A stretch of 64,000 bases of DNA, from assembly GCF_000829825.1 (NCBI RefSeq), contig NZ_JXSL01000027.1:1-64000 (forward strand). Direction: 5' to 3'. How positions within the stretch are numbered: position 1 is the stretch's first letter; the number at the start of each line of letters is the position of its first letter. Below, piece after piece: positions 53,924 through 63,295 of this stretch. Both the position numbers and the translations under genes were made by a program. Under the pieces are notes generated by a model that was given only the letters and a program-made list of their open reading frames with translations, was not told the DNA's origin and did no database searches. The stretch is from Paramagnetospirillum magnetotacticum MS-1. Lineage in GTDB: Bacteria > Pseudomonadota > Alphaproteobacteria > Rhodospirillales > Magnetospirillaceae.

Positions 53924-54877
53924 TTATTCCTCCTTGCCGCCGCCGCTTGATCCGGCGCGGCGGAATCTCGTCATGAACCTCACCAGCCCCAGGCCGGCCA
54001 CGGGAATGAACACCCAGGCCGAGGCCAGGAACAGACCTCCGTATAAGCCCGCAAGGATCAACCTTGCGTTAGACCGGCCAGCGGCCCATCCGTGTACCGC
54101 CGCCAGCCCCAGAAGGCCGAACGGCATCAGCGTCACCAGAACCGCGCTGCGGGCCACGTAACCGAGGTCGCCCTCGGCTGTGGCCCCGGTGGCCATCGCG
54201 GCTGCCAGCACCACACCCAGCCACAGCGGAAGCTCGAGCTCCCGATAGGATGGAGTGGGCCGCCGGTTTCTGCCGAGTCGGACCAGGAAGCCCTGGGCCG
54301 TCACGGCATTCACCACCGCCATCGCCAACCACGAGCCAGCGACCATGGCCGGGAAGAACGGAACCCACCACTCAGAGGCAGACTTACGCTGCCCGGGGGT
54401 GAGATCGGGAGCCATCATGTCCAGGGTGCGTCCGATGGTATCGGCCACCCAGGCCTGAAGGCCTCCATTCTCCACGCCGTCCGGTCGGTCCGGGATTAGC
54501 AGCGCGCCGATTGCGATCAGCGCCAAACCAATTCCGGTCAGCCAGCTCAGCACCAGACCCGGCGGATACCACTCGACATTGTTGTCGGCATTCGCACGCC
54601 ACAACAACGCCTGACGGACCACCACCAGGCTTGGCAGCAAGACCACCACGGCGAAGGGCAAGGGGGCAAAACCTCCTGCCGTCAACGCCACGGCGGCCGC
54701 TGCGGCCAGACCCGCCAACAGAACCGCTCCATTGCCCCGGTAAAGCCCCACCATCATCAAAGGCAGAGGCGCCAGGTAAGAGAGCAGCATTCCGGCGGCA
54801 AAGCCTTTTGCCAGCGACAGGAACAGGAGAGACGATACCAATCCTGCCGCCAGCGGAACGCCAAACGACCTGGTCAC
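53924..54877 (-). CDS. DUF2232 membrane protein
   Basis: 317 residues with about eight membrane helices, rich in Leu, Ala and Gly; [24 protein letters not shown] near the N-terminus is typical of DUF2232 (YybS-like). It sits between rpsR and rplI, its usual place in alphaproteobacteria. Function unknown. Confidence 0.82.
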   Translation of the reverse strand: MTRSFGVPLAAGLVSSLLFLSLAKGFAAGMLLSYLAPLPLMMVGLYRGNGAVLLAGLAAAAAVALTAGGFAPLPFAVVVLLPSLVVVRQALLWRANADNNVEWYPPGLVLSWLTGIGLALIAIGALLIPDRPDGVENGGLQAWVADTIGRTLDMMAPDLTPGQRKSASEWWVPFFPAMVAGSWLAMAVVNAVTAQGFLVRLGRNRRPTPSYRELELPLWLGVVLAAAMATGATAEGDLGYVARSAVLVTLMPFGLLGLAAVHGWAAGRSNARLILAGLYGGLFLASAWVFIPVAGLGLVRFMTRFRRAGSSGGGKEE

Positions 54878-54899
54878 GGTGACCCGGCCGAACCTGAAC

Positions 54900-55184
54900 T
54901 CACTTCACCACATAGGGCAGCAGACCCAGGAAGCGGGCGCGCTTGATGGCCTGGGCCAGTTCACGCTGCTTCTTGGCAGACACCGCGGTGATGCGAGACG
55001 GCACGATCTTGCCACGCTCGGAGATGAACCGAGACAGCAGCTTGATGTCCTTGTAATCGATCTTCGGCGCACCCTCGCCCGAGAACGGGCAGGTCTTGCG
55101 GCGGCGGAAGAACGGACGACGCTGGGCTCCGCCTGCAGCGGCGGCGGCGGCGGGGCGGGGACGCTCGGTCTTGACCTCGGTCAT
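54900..55184 (-). CDS. rpsR: 30S ribosomal protein S18
   Basis: 94 residues. [69 protein letters not shown] is the complete S18 core, with an Ala/Arg-rich N-terminal extension of about 20 residues. The Cys of RKTCPF is kept, but the second Zn-type cysteines are not. Start touches the rpsF stop. Confidence 0.96.
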   Translation of the reverse strand: MTEVKTERPRPAAAAAAGGAQRRPFFRRRKTCPFSGEGAPKIDYKDIKLLSRFISERGKIVPSRITAVSAKKQRELAQAIKRARFLGLLPYVVK

Positions 55185-55618
55185 TATTCGCCTCCTTCCA
55201 TACGGCGGGGTTCACGGTCGCGGCGCGGACGATCCTCGCGGTCGCCACGCGGGGGACGGTCATCGCCCTCGCCACGGCGGGGACGGTCGTCGCGGGACTT
55301 GGACTGCATCATGGCCGACGGACCCTCTTCGAGTTCCTCGACGCGGATGGTCAGGGTGCGCAGCACGTCTTCGTTAATGGACATCTGGCGCTCCATCTCC
55401 TTGACGGCGGCGGACGGCGCATCGATGTTCAGAAGGACGTAGTGGCCCTTGCGATTCTTCTTCACCCGGTAGGCGATGTTGCGCAGGCCCCAGTACTCCT
55501 TCTTGGAGACCGAGCCGCCGCCCTGGGCGATGATGTTGGAGAGTTCGTCGGTCAGGGCTTCCACCTGGGGGGTGGAGATATCCTGGCGCGCGATGAACAC
55601 GCATTCGTACAAAGACAT
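55184..55618 (-). CDS. rpsF: 30S ribosomal protein S6
   Basis: 144 residues from the ATG at 55618. The S6 domain ([22 protein letters not shown] ... [19 protein letters not shown]) spans about 1-95. The C-terminal 40 residues are a low-complexity Arg/Asp/Pro/Gly tail ([19 protein letters not shown]). Longer than most S6 proteins. First gene of the ribosomal operon, divergent from fabD. Confidence 0.95.
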   Translation of the reverse strand: MSLYECVFIARQDISTPQVEALTDELSNIIAQGGGSVSKKEYWGLRNIAYRVKKNRKGHYVLLNIDAPSAAVKEMERQMSINEDVLRTLTIRVEELEEGPSAMMQSKSRDDRPRRGEGDDRPPRGDREDRPRRDREPRRMEGGE

Positions 55619-55721
55619 TCGAAAACCCCTTATGGCTTTTCTCTTCCCATATCGTCCCCAATGGACGAACAGGCATAGCCGTAACCCCCTTTCGGGAGCC
55701 GGCAAGGGTTGGAAGCCGCGC

Positions 55722-55749
55722 ACTATACACAAATCGAATCGGGATGCAA
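55722..55749 (-). promoter_or_regulatory. Promoter of the ribosomal protein operon
   Basis: Minus strand TTGCAT (55744-55749), 16-bp spacer, TATAGT (55722-55727), about 100 bp upstream of rpsF. The long leader could hold autoregulatory S6/S18 structure; I see a GGGTTGG/CCCCCT pairing but no proven motif. Confidence 0.6.
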
Positions 55750-55777
55750 GCGGATGCGGCGCGGGGCCAAGGATTGC

Positions 55778-55806
55778 TTGACAGGCGGCGGTGCTTTCTC
55801 CTTTCT
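55778..55806 (+). promoter_or_regulatory. Possible promoter of fabD
   Basis: Perfect -35 box TTGACA (55778-55783), 17-bp spacer, weak -10 CTTTCT (55801-55806). fabD starts at 55841. Confidence 0.4.
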
Positions 55807-55840
55807 TCTCGCCCACCAATCGTTTCGAGGGGAGTTTTCC

Positions 55841-56782
55841 ATGACCCGCGCGTTCGTCTTTCCCGGCCAGGGATCCCAGGCTGTCGGCATGGGCCGCGAA
55901 TTGGCCGAGGCCTTTGCCCCCGCCCGCCAGCTGTTCCAGGAAGTGGACGACGCCCTGTCGCAGAAGCTCTCCACCCTGATGTTCGAGGGTCCCGAGGACC
56001 AGTTGACGCTGACCGAGAACGCCCAGCCCGCCCTGATGGCGGTGTCCATGGCCGTGGTCCGGGTGCTGGAGGCCGAGGGCGGGTTCGATCTGGCCAAGGC
56101 CGCCACTTTCGTGGCAGGTCATTCGCTCGGCGAGTACTCCGCTCTGGCCGCTGCCGGGACGTTCAGCGTGGCCGATACGGCGCGCCTGTTGAAGATCCGC
56201 GGTCAGGCCATGCAGAAGGCCGTGCCCGTCGGCATGGGCGCCATGGCCGCTCTGCTGGGCTCGGAATTGGAGCAGGCGCGTGAAATTGCCGCCCTGGCCG
56301 CCGAGGGCGAGGTCTGCGAGGCCGCCAATGATAATGGCGGCTCCCAGGTTGTGCTGTCCGGCCATAAGAGCGCCGTGGACCGCGCCATCAAGATCGCCGC
56401 CGAGAAGGGGATCAAGCGGGCCATTCCGCTGCCAGTGTCCGCCCCCTTCCATTGCGCCCTGATGCAGCCCGCCGCCGATGCCATGGCCGAGGCCCTGGCC
56501 AAGGTGGAGATGAAGGCGCCCCGCATTCCCCTGGTGGCCAATGTCACCGCCGCCCGCGTCACCGATCCGGCCGCCATCCGCGACCTGCTGGTCCGTCAGG
56601 TCACCGGCACTGTGCGCTGGCGCGAAAGCGTGCTGTTCATGAAGGCCGAGGGCGTGACCTCGCTGGTGGAACTGGGCGCGGGCAAGGTGCTGGGCGGTCT
56701 GGCCAAGCGCATCGACAAGGAACTGACCGGCTCTTCGGTGGGCGCCCCCGCCGATATCGAAGCCTTCCTCGCGTCTCTTTAA
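55841..56782 (+). CDS. fabD: Malonyl-CoA-acyl carrier protein transacylase
   Basis: 313 residues from the ATG at 55841, preceded by [17 protein letters not shown] start, active Ser95 in [10 protein letters not shown], His in [10 protein letters not shown], and Gln in NAQPAL. Reaction: malonyl-CoA to malonyl-ACP. It heads a fabD-fabG-acpP-fabF-mltG run. Divergent from rpsF. Confidence 0.96.
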   Translation: MTRAFVFPGQGSQAVGMGRELAEAFAPARQLFQEVDDALSQKLSTLMFEGPEDQLTLTENAQPALMAVSMAVVRVLEAEGGFDLAKAATFVAGHSLGEYSALAAAGTFSVADTARLLKIRGQAMQKAVPVGMGAMAALLGSELEQAREIAALAAEGEVCEAANDNGGSQVVLSGHKSAVDRAIKIAAEKGIKRAIPLPVSAPFHCALMQPAADAMAEALAKVEMKAPRIPLVANVTAARVTDPAAIRDLLVRQVTGTVRWRESVLFMKAEGVTSLVELGAGKVLGGLAKRIDKELTGSSVGAPADIEAFLASL

Positions 56783-56796
56783 GTTAGGGGGAACCC

Positions 56797-57534
56797 ATGT
56801 TCGATCTTACCGGCAAGACCGCCCTGGTGACCGGCGCTTCGGGCGGCATCGGCGGCGCCATCGCCAAAGCCCTGCATGCCCAGGGGGCCACTGTCGGCCT
56901 GCACGGCACCCGGCGCGAGGCTCTTGACGCCCTGGCCGCCGAACTGGGCGAGCGCGTCCATGTGCTGCCCGCCAATCTGTCCGACGGGGCGGCTGTCGAG
57001 CAACTTGCCAAGGATGCCGAGGCCGCCTTGGGCTCCATCGACATCCTGGTCAACAACGCGGGCCTGACCAAGGACGGTCTGGTGCTGCGCATGAAGGACG
57101 AGGACTGGCAGACGGTGCTGGACGTCAATCTCACCGCCGCCTTCCGCCTGTCGCGCGCCGCCGTGAAAGGCCAGATGAAGCGCCGCTGGGGCCGCATCAT
57201 CAACATCACCTCCATCGTGGGCGTCACCGGCAATCCGGGGCAGGTCAACTATGCCGCTTCCAAGGCGGGCATGATCGGCATGAGCAAGGCCCTGGCCCAG
57301 GAAGTGGCCAGCCGCAACATCACGGTGAATTGCGTGGCGCCGGGCTTCATCAGTTCGGCCATGACCGACGTGCTGTCCGATGACCAGAAGACCAAGCTGA
57401 ACGCGGGCATTCCCGCCGGGCGGATGGGTACGGCCGAGGAGATTGCCGCCTCGGTGGTCTATCTCGCCAGCGCCGAGGCCGCCTATGTGACGGGGCAGAC
57501 GCTCCACGTCAACGGCGGCATGGCAATGATCTAA
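56797..57534 (+). CDS. fabG: 3-oxoacyl-[acyl-carrier-protein] reductase
   Basis: 245 residues, preceded by [16 protein letters not shown] cofactor loop, NNAG, Ser in INITSIVG, and a normal YAASK with catalytic Tyr and Lys, in contrast to the SDR at 42750. C-terminal [13 protein letters not shown] is the FabG ending. Reaction: NADPH reduction of 3-oxoacyl-ACP. A perfect hairpin follows immediately. Confidence 0.96.
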   Translation: MFDLTGKTALVTGASGGIGGAIAKALHAQGATVGLHGTRREALDALAAELGERVHVLPANLSDGAAVEQLAKDAEAALGSIDILVNNAGLTKDGLVLRMKDEDWQTVLDVNLTAAFRLSRAAVKGQMKRRWGRIINITSIVGVTGNPGQVNYAASKAGMIGMSKALAQEVASRNITVNCVAPGFISSAMTDVLSDDQKTKLNAGIPAGRMGTAEEIAASVVYLASAEAAYVTGQTLHVNGGMAMI

Positions 57535-57561
57535 CCAAGATGCCGTCTTGGCATCTTGGTT
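57533..57561 (+). terminator. Perfect hairpin after fabG
   Basis: 12-bp arms (AACCAAGATGCC / GGCATCTTGGTT), loop GTCTT, overlapping the fabG stop codon. No T-run, so it may attenuate rather than end transcription. The remaining 57562-57776 has an A-rich stretch (CCAAAAAAAG near 57671) and probably the acpP promoter, but I cannot fix its boxes. Confidence 0.55.
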
Positions 57562-57776
57562 GGGCCCAAGGGGCCGCGCACCTTAATGCGGCGGGGGGAC
57601 AAGGATGTCCGCCCGCCGGTTGAGGGCGATCTAAAAGGTGTCAAAAATAAGGCTGCCGATGCTGGCAATGCCAAAAAAAGTATGGTACAGACGGGCACTT
57701 TCCGCCTGTTGGGGCACGCACCGGACCGGCGCATTAAACAGTTTTCCCTTTGACGAGACTTTTCGAGGATTCGCAA

Positions 57777-58010
57777 ATGAGTGACGTGGCTGAACGGGTT
57801 AAGAAGATCGTCGTCGAGCATCTGGGCGTTGAAGAGGCCAAGGTGACCGAGAACGCCTCCTTCATCGATGACCTGGGCGCCGACAGCCTCGACACCGTCG
57901 AGCTGGTGATGGCCTTCGAAGAAGAATTCTCCGTTGAGATCCCCGATGACGCCGCCGAGAAGATCCTCACGGTCAAGGACGCCATCGATTTCATCACGGC
58001 GAATTCCTAA
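57777..58010 (+). CDS. acpP: Acyl carrier protein
   Basis: 77 residues. Phosphopantetheine Ser37 in [21 protein letters not shown]. Acidic throughout as usual. Carries growing acyl chains for FabD, FabG and FabF encoded around it. Confidence 0.97.
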   Translation: MSDVAERVKKIVVEHLGVEEAKVTENASFIDDLGADSLDTVELVMAFEEEFSVEIPDDAAEKILTVKDAIDFITANS

Positions 58011-58094
58011 ACGGATTTGCGGACGCCGGGCCGCCCATGGCGGGTCCGGCGTTCTTATCCTTTGTCCCAGACACTTTCCGAAAGCCAGGGTTCC

Positions 58095-59348
58095 ATGAGA
58101 CGTGTCGTCGTCACCGGCCTCGGCCTGACCACTCCGCTCGGTAACGGTGTTAACACCAACTGGGAGCGTCTGATCGCCGCCCAGTCCGGTATCCGTCGTA
58201 TCGACGCCTTTGATGTTTCAGACCTCGCCGCCCAAATCGCCGGTGTCGTGCCGCGCGGAACCAATCCGGGCGAGCTTGATCTCGATGCCGTCGCTCCCGC
58301 CAAGGACCGCCGCCGCATGGACGATTTCATCGTCTATGGCTTGGCCGCAGCTTCCGAGGCCGTGGAGGATTCCGGTTGGATGCCCACCGATTCCGAATCG
58401 CTGGAACGGACCGGCGTGATGATCGGGTCGGGTATCGGTGGTCTTCCCAATATCGCCGACGGCGCCATCACGCTGGAGAAATCCGGTCCGCGCCGCATCA
58501 GCCCCTTCTTCATTCCCGCCGCCCTGATCAATCTGGTCTCGGGCCATGTTTCCATCCGCTACGGCTTTAAGGGGCCGAATCATGCGGTGGTCACGGCCTG
58601 CGCCACGGGTGCCCACGCCATCGGCGATGCCGCCCGTCTGATCATGTTCGACGATGCCGACGTGATGGTCGCTGGCGGTACCGAGGCGGCCGTTCACCGT
58701 CTTGGCATTGCGGGCTTCGCCGCCGCCAAGGCGCTGTGCACCAGCTATAACGATCGTCCCACCGAGGCCTCGCGCCCCTGGGACAAGGATCGTGACGGCT
58801 TTGTCATGGGCGAGGGCGCCGGTATCGTGGTGCTCGAGGAACTCGAGCATGCCAAGAAGCGCGGCGCCAAGATCTATGGCGAGGTGATCGGCTACGGCAT
58901 GTCCGGTGACGCCCATCACATCACCGCTCCCGCCGAGGACGGCAACGGCGCCGTGCGCGCCATGCGGGCCGCCATCAAGCGGGCCGGGGTGTCGCTGGAC
59001 GAGATCGACTACGTCAATGCTCACGGCACCGCCACCATGGGCGATACCATTGAGCTGGGCGCGGTCAAGCAGGTGTTCGGCGATCACGCCTACAAGCTCT
59101 CCATGTCGTCTACCAAGTCGGCCATCGGCCATCTGTTGGGCGCGGCGGGCGCGGTGGAAGCCATCTACTCTTTGCTGGCCATCCGTGATCAGGTCGCGCC
59201 GCCGACCCTCAATCTGCACAATCCGGATGAGGGCTGCGATATCGATCTGGTTCCGCTGAAGGCCAAGCAGCGCAAGATCAAGGTGGCGCTGTCCAACTCG
59301 TTCGGGTTCGGCGGCACCAACGCCTCGTTGGTGTTGCGCGGCTACTGA
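58095..59348 (+). CDS. fabF: 3-oxoacyl-ACP synthase II
   Basis: 417 residues from the ATG at 58095. Active Cys169 in VVTACATGAHAIG, His in NAHGTATMGD, Lys and His in KSAIGHLLGAAGAVE, and GFGGTNASLV at the end. Reaction: chain elongation by condensation with malonyl-ACP. 84 bp after acpP. A strong terminator follows. Confidence 0.96.
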   Translation: MRRVVVTGLGLTTPLGNGVNTNWERLIAAQSGIRRIDAFDVSDLAAQIAGVVPRGTNPGELDLDAVAPAKDRRRMDDFIVYGLAAASEAVEDSGWMPTDSESLERTGVMIGSGIGGLPNIADGAITLEKSGPRRISPFFIPAALINLVSGHVSIRYGFKGPNHAVVTACATGAHAIGDAARLIMFDDADVMVAGGTEAAVHRLGIAGFAAAKALCTSYNDRPTEASRPWDKDRDGFVMGEGAGIVVLEELEHAKKRGAKIYGEVIGYGMSGDAHHITAPAEDGNGAVRAMRAAIKRAGVSLDEIDYVNAHGTATMGDTIELGAVKQVFGDHAYKLSMSSTKSAIGHLLGAAGAVEAIYSLLAIRDQVAPPTLNLHNPDEGCDIDLVPLKAKQRKIKVALSNSFGFGGTNASLVLRGY

Positions 59349-59373
59349 GCGTTTTGACGCTGTATGTTCAGGC

Positions 59374-59399
59374 AAGGCCCCCGATCATCCGGGGGCCTT
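59374..59399 (+). terminator. Terminator after fabF
   Basis: Perfect 10-bp arms (AAGGCCCCCG / CGGGGGCCTT), loop ATCATC, then TGTCTTGTC. Sits between fabF and mltG. Confidence 0.8.
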
Positions 59400-59421
59400 T
59401 GTCTTGTCTGGAGGATGAGCA

Positions 59422-60396
59422 ATGAAGCCGTGGATGAAGATCGTCGCCGGTGTCCTGGCCATCATCCTGATCGGGCTCGGCTGGGCCGCCTGGGAAGGCC
59501 ATCGCCGTTTCACCGCGCCGGGACCGTCGCCTAAGCCGGTGATCGTGATCATCCCCAAGGGGTCGGGCACCGAGCTTATCGCCCACTCCCTGGAAGGGGC
59601 CGGGGTGATCTCGTCGCGCTACGTCTTTGCCGCAGGCGTGAAATTGCGCCGCGTCACCCTCAAGGCCGGTGAATACGCCTTTCCCGCCCAGGTCTCGCCG
59701 GAAGAGGCCATGCGCATCATCGCCGACGGCAAGGTGGTGATTCACAAGCTGACCGTGGCCGAGGGACTGACCACGCGTCAGGTGCTGGATATGGTCAGCG
59801 AGGCCGATTTCCTGGCCGGTCCCATCACCCGCAAAGTGTCCGAGGGCCACCTGCTGCCCGAGACCTGGCACATGGTCCGCGACGAGTTGCGCGACGACGT
59901 CATCGCCCGCATGGAAAAGGCCATGACCCAGACGCTCGACGTGCTGTGGGTGGCCCGTGCCCCCGGTCTGCCGCTCAAAAGCAAGGAGGAGGCGCTGATC
60001 TTGGCCTCCATGGTCGAGCGCGAGACCGGCACCGAATCCGAACGCCCCCGCGTCGCCGCCGTGTTCTACAACCGTCTGGCCCGCAATATGCGGCTTCAGT
60101 CGGACCCGACAGTGATCTACGGCGTCTCGGACGGCCTGGGCGAACTGGACCACCCCCTGACGCGGGCCGAACTTCAGACCAATCACCCCTGGAATACCTA
60201 TACCATCGACGGTCTCCCCAAGACCCCCATCGCCAATCCCGGCCGCGCTTCCCTGGAAGCCGTACTGCACCCGGCCAAAAGCGACGAACTCTACTTCGTC
60301 GCCAACGGCACCGGCGGCCACACCTTCGCCCGCACGCTCGACGAACACAACGCCAACGTGGCCAAGTGGCGTCAGATCGAGAAAGCGGGGAAGTAG
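59422..60396 (+). CDS. mltG: Endolytic murein transglycosylase MltG
   Basis: 324 residues. N-terminal membrane helix (about 5-25), a LysM-like stretch, then the YceG catalytic domain with the conserved Glu in LILASMVERETGTESERPRVAAVFYNRL and RLQSDPTVIYG. C-terminal TYTIDGLPKTPIANPGRASLEAVLHPA is typical. Cleaves nascent glycan strands. Commonly linked to fab genes. Confidence 0.95.
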   Translation: MKPWMKIVAGVLAIILIGLGWAAWEGHRRFTAPGPSPKPVIVIIPKGSGTELIAHSLEGAGVISSRYVFAAGVKLRRVTLKAGEYAFPAQVSPEEAMRIIADGKVVIHKLTVAEGLTTRQVLDMVSEADFLAGPITRKVSEGHLLPETWHMVRDELRDDVIARMEKAMTQTLDVLWVARAPGLPLKSKEEALILASMVERETGTESERPRVAAVFYNRLARNMRLQSDPTVIYGVSDGLGELDHPLTRAELQTNHPWNTYTIDGLPKTPIANPGRASLEAVLHPAKSDELYFVANGTGGHTFARTLDEHNANVAKWRQIEKAGK

Positions 60397-60478
60397 GGGG
60401 CCGGTCTCCGCCCGCCCCCGCCATAAGGCAAGGCCTTTTGGAAACCCAGGGCAATAAATATTCGCCGAACCTGGGTCA

Positions 60479-60499
60479 TTGCGGCGGAAGGCGCCGCAA
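60479..60499 (-). terminator. Hairpin downstream of pyruvate kinase gene
   Basis: TTGCGGCG / CGCCGCAA with a 5-base loop, 17 bp beyond the pyruvate kinase stop. A second inverted pair ACCCAGG/CCTGGGT lies at about 60454-60475. Weak T-content, so uncertain. Confidence 0.4.
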
Positions 60500-60515
60500 A
60501 TTCCAAAGCTGTTGG

Positions 60516-61943
60516 TCAGAGCGAAGTTCTGGGCACGCGCACGATGCGCAGCAGGTTGGTTGACCCGGCGGTTCCAAATGGCATGCCCGCGATGATCACC
60601 AGTGGCTTGCCGTCCTCGGTGAAACCCTCTCGGGTCGCGATCCCTGACGCCTTGGCGACCATGTCCTCCACATTGGCGGCATCTTCAGTGTGGACGGAAT
60701 GGACGCCCCAAGCCAAGGCAACGTGGCGGGCCGTGGCGGCGTTGGGGGTTAAGCTGAGGATGGGCGATGCCGGGCGTTCACGAGCGATCCGTAAGGTGGT
60801 GAAGCCCGAAGTGGTGTAGGCGACGATGGCGGCGACCGACACAATGCCGGTCACCTGGCAGACGGCGGCGCTGATGGCGTCGGCGTCGTTGGCCTCGGGC
60901 TTGGCGCAACCGCTGCCCAACCCGTCGAGATAATTGGGATCGCTTTCGGCCCGGCTGATGATGCGGCTCATCATGGTGACGGCCTCGACCGGATAACGGC
61001 CCGAGGCGGATTCCGCCGACAGCATCACCGCATCAGCTCCGGCAAAGACGGCGGTGGCCACGTCGGACGCCTCGGCCCGCGTCGGGGTGGGCGCCTCGAT
61101 CATGGATTCCAGCATCTGGGTGGCGACGACCACCGGCTTACCGGCAGCGCGACACGAGCGGATGATGCGCTTTTGCAGGCCGGGCACATCCTCGGGCGGC
61201 AATTCGACGCCCAGATCGCCGCGAGCCACCATCACCGCGTCGGACAAGGCGACGATCTCGTCGAGGCGGTCGATGGCCGAAGGCTTTTCCAGCTTGGACA
61301 GGATGCGGGCGCGCTCGCCAATCAGGGCGCGGGCCTCTTCCACATCCTCGGGCCGCTGCACGAAGGACAGCGCGATCCAGTCGATACCCAGTTCCAGGGC
61401 GAAGGCAAGGTCGTGCCGGTCCTTCTCGGTCAAGGCCGACAGGGGAATCACCGCATCGGGGACGTTGACGCCCTTGCGGTCGGACAAGGGACCGGCCACC
61501 ACCACCACCGTCTCGGCGAAGTCCGAACCGCAAGCCTCGACCCGCAGCCGGACCTTGCCGTCATCTAGCAAAAGCTCCGAGCCGGGGGTCAGGGCCGACA
61601 GGATTTCCGGGTGCGGCAGCGGGGCGCGGGTGGTGTCGCCCGGCTCTGGCGACAGATCGAGGCGGAAGGTCTGGCCCGGCTTCAGGACCACCTTGCCCGC
61701 TTTGAAGACGCCAAGCCGCAGCTTCGGCCCTTGAAGGTCGGCGAGGATGGCGATGGGGCGACCCAGTTCGGCCTCCAGGCGGCGGATTTCCTTGAACCGC
61801 TCCAGGTGGTCGTCATGGCTGCCATGGCTGAAATTGAGACGAAAGACATCGGCGCCAGCCTCCCACAGCGTGCGGATCATTTCCGGGCGGGAACTGGCTG
61901 GCCCTAAGGTGGCGACGATACGGGTATTGCGCTTCTGTCTCAT
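60516..61943 (-). CDS. pyk: Pyruvate kinase (third gene of tartrate-type operon)
   Basis: 475 residues from the ATG at 61943, which overlaps the glycerate kinase stop by 4 bases. RKTRIVATLGPAS-type start, DVFRLNFSHG, ILADLQGPKLRLG, and the active-site segment VMVARGDLGVELP with the catalytic Lys in SKLEKPSAI; ATQMLESM follows. Reaction: PEP plus ADP to pyruvate. In the Agrobacterium tartrate operon ttuE encodes a pyruvate kinase after glycerate kinase, the same arrangement as here. Confidence 0.93.
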   Translation of the reverse strand: MRQKRNTRIVATLGPASSRPEMIRTLWEAGADVFRLNFSHGSHDDHLERFKEIRRLEAELGRPIAILADLQGPKLRLGVFKAGKVVLKPGQTFRLDLSPEPGDTTRAPLPHPEILSALTPGSELLLDDGKVRLRVEACGSDFAETVVVVAGPLSDRKGVNVPDAVIPLSALTEKDRHDLAFALELGIDWIALSFVQRPEDVEEARALIGERARILSKLEKPSAIDRLDEIVALSDAVMVARGDLGVELPPEDVPGLQKRIIRSCRAAGKPVVVATQMLESMIEAPTPTRAEASDVATAVFAGADAVMLSAESASGRYPVEAVTMMSRIISRAESDPNYLDGLGSGCAKPEANDADAISAAVCQVTGIVSVAAIVAYTTSGFTTLRIARERPASPILSLTPNAATARHVALAWGVHSVHTEDAANVEDMVAKASGIATREGFTEDGKPLVIIAGMPFGTAGSTNLLRIVRVPRTSL

Positions 61944-63220
61944 GGGGAGCTGTCCTTGTCGGCGATCAGAATCGCCCGGAAATCGTTGACATTGGTGAGT
62001 GTCGGGCCGGTTACCACACAATCGCCCAAGGCCTGGAAGAAGCGGTGGGCGTCGTTGGCCGCCAGACTGTCCTTGGGCTTGATCCCCATGACCCAGGCGC
62101 GCGATAGGGTGTTGGGCGTGATGATGGCGCCTGCGATATCCTCCATGCCATCGACGCCATCCGTATCTCCGGCGATGGCATGAATTCCCGGCTGTCCGTT
62201 CAAGGCGACGGCCAGGGACAGCAGGAATTCCACGTTAGGGCCGCCGCGCCCTTGGCCCCGGACGGTCACCGTGGCCTCGCCGCCCGATAGCAGCACGCAG
62301 GGTGGCGTGAAGGGCTGGCCGCGCTTGGCCACCTGAAGCGCTACGTTGGCCATGACCGTGCCCACATCCTTGGCCTCGCCCTCGATGCTGTCGCCCAGGA
62401 TATGGGCGGCGAATCCGGCGTCTTGCGCCAGTCTGGCCGCGGCTTCCAGTGCTATCTGAGGTGCGGCGATGATGCGCGTCTCGGTCTTGGCCAATCTGGG
62501 GTCGCCCGGCTTGATGCTTTCGCCCAGTCCGCCCTCAAGAATGTCGAGAACCTTGTCGGAAACCACGATGCCATAGCGCCGGATGATGGCCAGGGCATCG
62601 GCGCAAGTGGTGGGATCGGCCACTGTCGGCCCCGAAGCGATATCCATGGGATTGTCGCCGGGGACATCGGAAATCAGCAGCGTCACCACCCGGGCCGGGT
62701 GGCAGGCCGCCGCCAGACGGCCGCCCTTGACGGCCGACAGATGGCGACGGACGCAGTTCATTTCGCTGATGGTCGCGCCGGATTTGAGCAGGGCGCGGCT
62801 GACGTCCTGCTTATCTTCCAGCGTCAGGCCATCCAGCGGCAAAGGCAACAACGCCGAACCACCACCCGAGATCAGACACAACACCAGATCGTCGGCGGAT
62901 AACCCTGACACCAGATCCATCATTCTCCGAGCGGCATTCAGCCCGGCTGCATCGGGAACGGGATGAGCCGCCTCGACAATGGTGACGCGGGCGCACGCAA
63001 CATTATAGCCGTAGCGGGTGACCACCAGCCCGGACAACTCGCCCGACCAGTTGTCCTCGACCGCTCGGGCCATGGCTGCAGATGCCTTTCCGGCTCCGAT
63101 GACGATCAGGCGCCCCTTGGGGGCGGCGGGCAGGTGCGCCGGAACGCAATGGGCCGGCTGGGCGGCAGCGACGGCCGCATCGAACATCCGTCGCAGCAGA
63201 TCCCTGGGGGATTGGGTCAT
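61940..63220 (-). CDS. ttuD: Glycerate 2-kinase (MOFRL family)
   Basis: 426 residues. GRLIVIGAGKASAAMARAVE near the start, CLISGGGSALLPLPLDGLTLEDKQ, and the C-terminal MOFRL domain with LLSGGEATVTVRGQGRGGPNVEFLLSLA and AGDTDGVDG. Older annotations call such genes hydroxypyruvate reductase. Reaction: glycerate to 2-phosphoglycerate with ATP. Lies between the tartrate dehydrogenase-like gene and pyruvate kinase, so the operon forms a path from tartrate to pyruvate. Confidence 0.9.
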   Translation of the reverse strand: MTQSPRDLLRRMFDAAVAAAQPAHCVPAHLPAAPKGRLIVIGAGKASAAMARAVEDNWSGELSGLVVTRYGYNVACARVTIVEAAHPVPDAAGLNAARRMMDLVSGLSADDLVLCLISGGGSALLPLPLDGLTLEDKQDVSRALLKSGATISEMNCVRRHLSAVKGGRLAAACHPARVVTLLISDVPGDNPMDIASGPTVADPTTCADALAIIRRYGIVVSDKVLDILEGGLGESIKPGDPRLAKTETRIIAAPQIALEAAARLAQDAGFAAHILGDSIEGEAKDVGTVMANVALQVAKRGQPFTPPCVLLSGGEATVTVRGQGRGGPNVEFLLSLAVALNGQPGIHAIAGDTDGVDGMEDIAGAIITPNTLSRAWVMGIKPKDSLAANDAHRFFQALGDCVVTGPTLTNVNDFRAILIADKDSSP

Positions 63221-63255
63221 GATCGATCCATCCGTGGCTTGGGTGAAAGGCCAAC

Positions 63256-63282
63256 GGGGCGAAGGTCTTCCTCCTTCGCCCC
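63256..63282. other. Intercistronic hairpin between ttuC and glycerate kinase genes
   Basis: Perfect 10-bp arms (GGGGCGAAGG / CCTTCGCCCC), loop of seven, in the 75-bp gap. It could stabilise or attenuate the operon transcript. Confidence 0.5.
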
Positions 63283-63295
63283 CCTGTCGTCGGGC

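Noticed and set aside
61956-62902. Plus-strand open frames over the glycerate kinase gene
   Set aside because: Antisense to a gene with full MOFRL motifs; no independent support.
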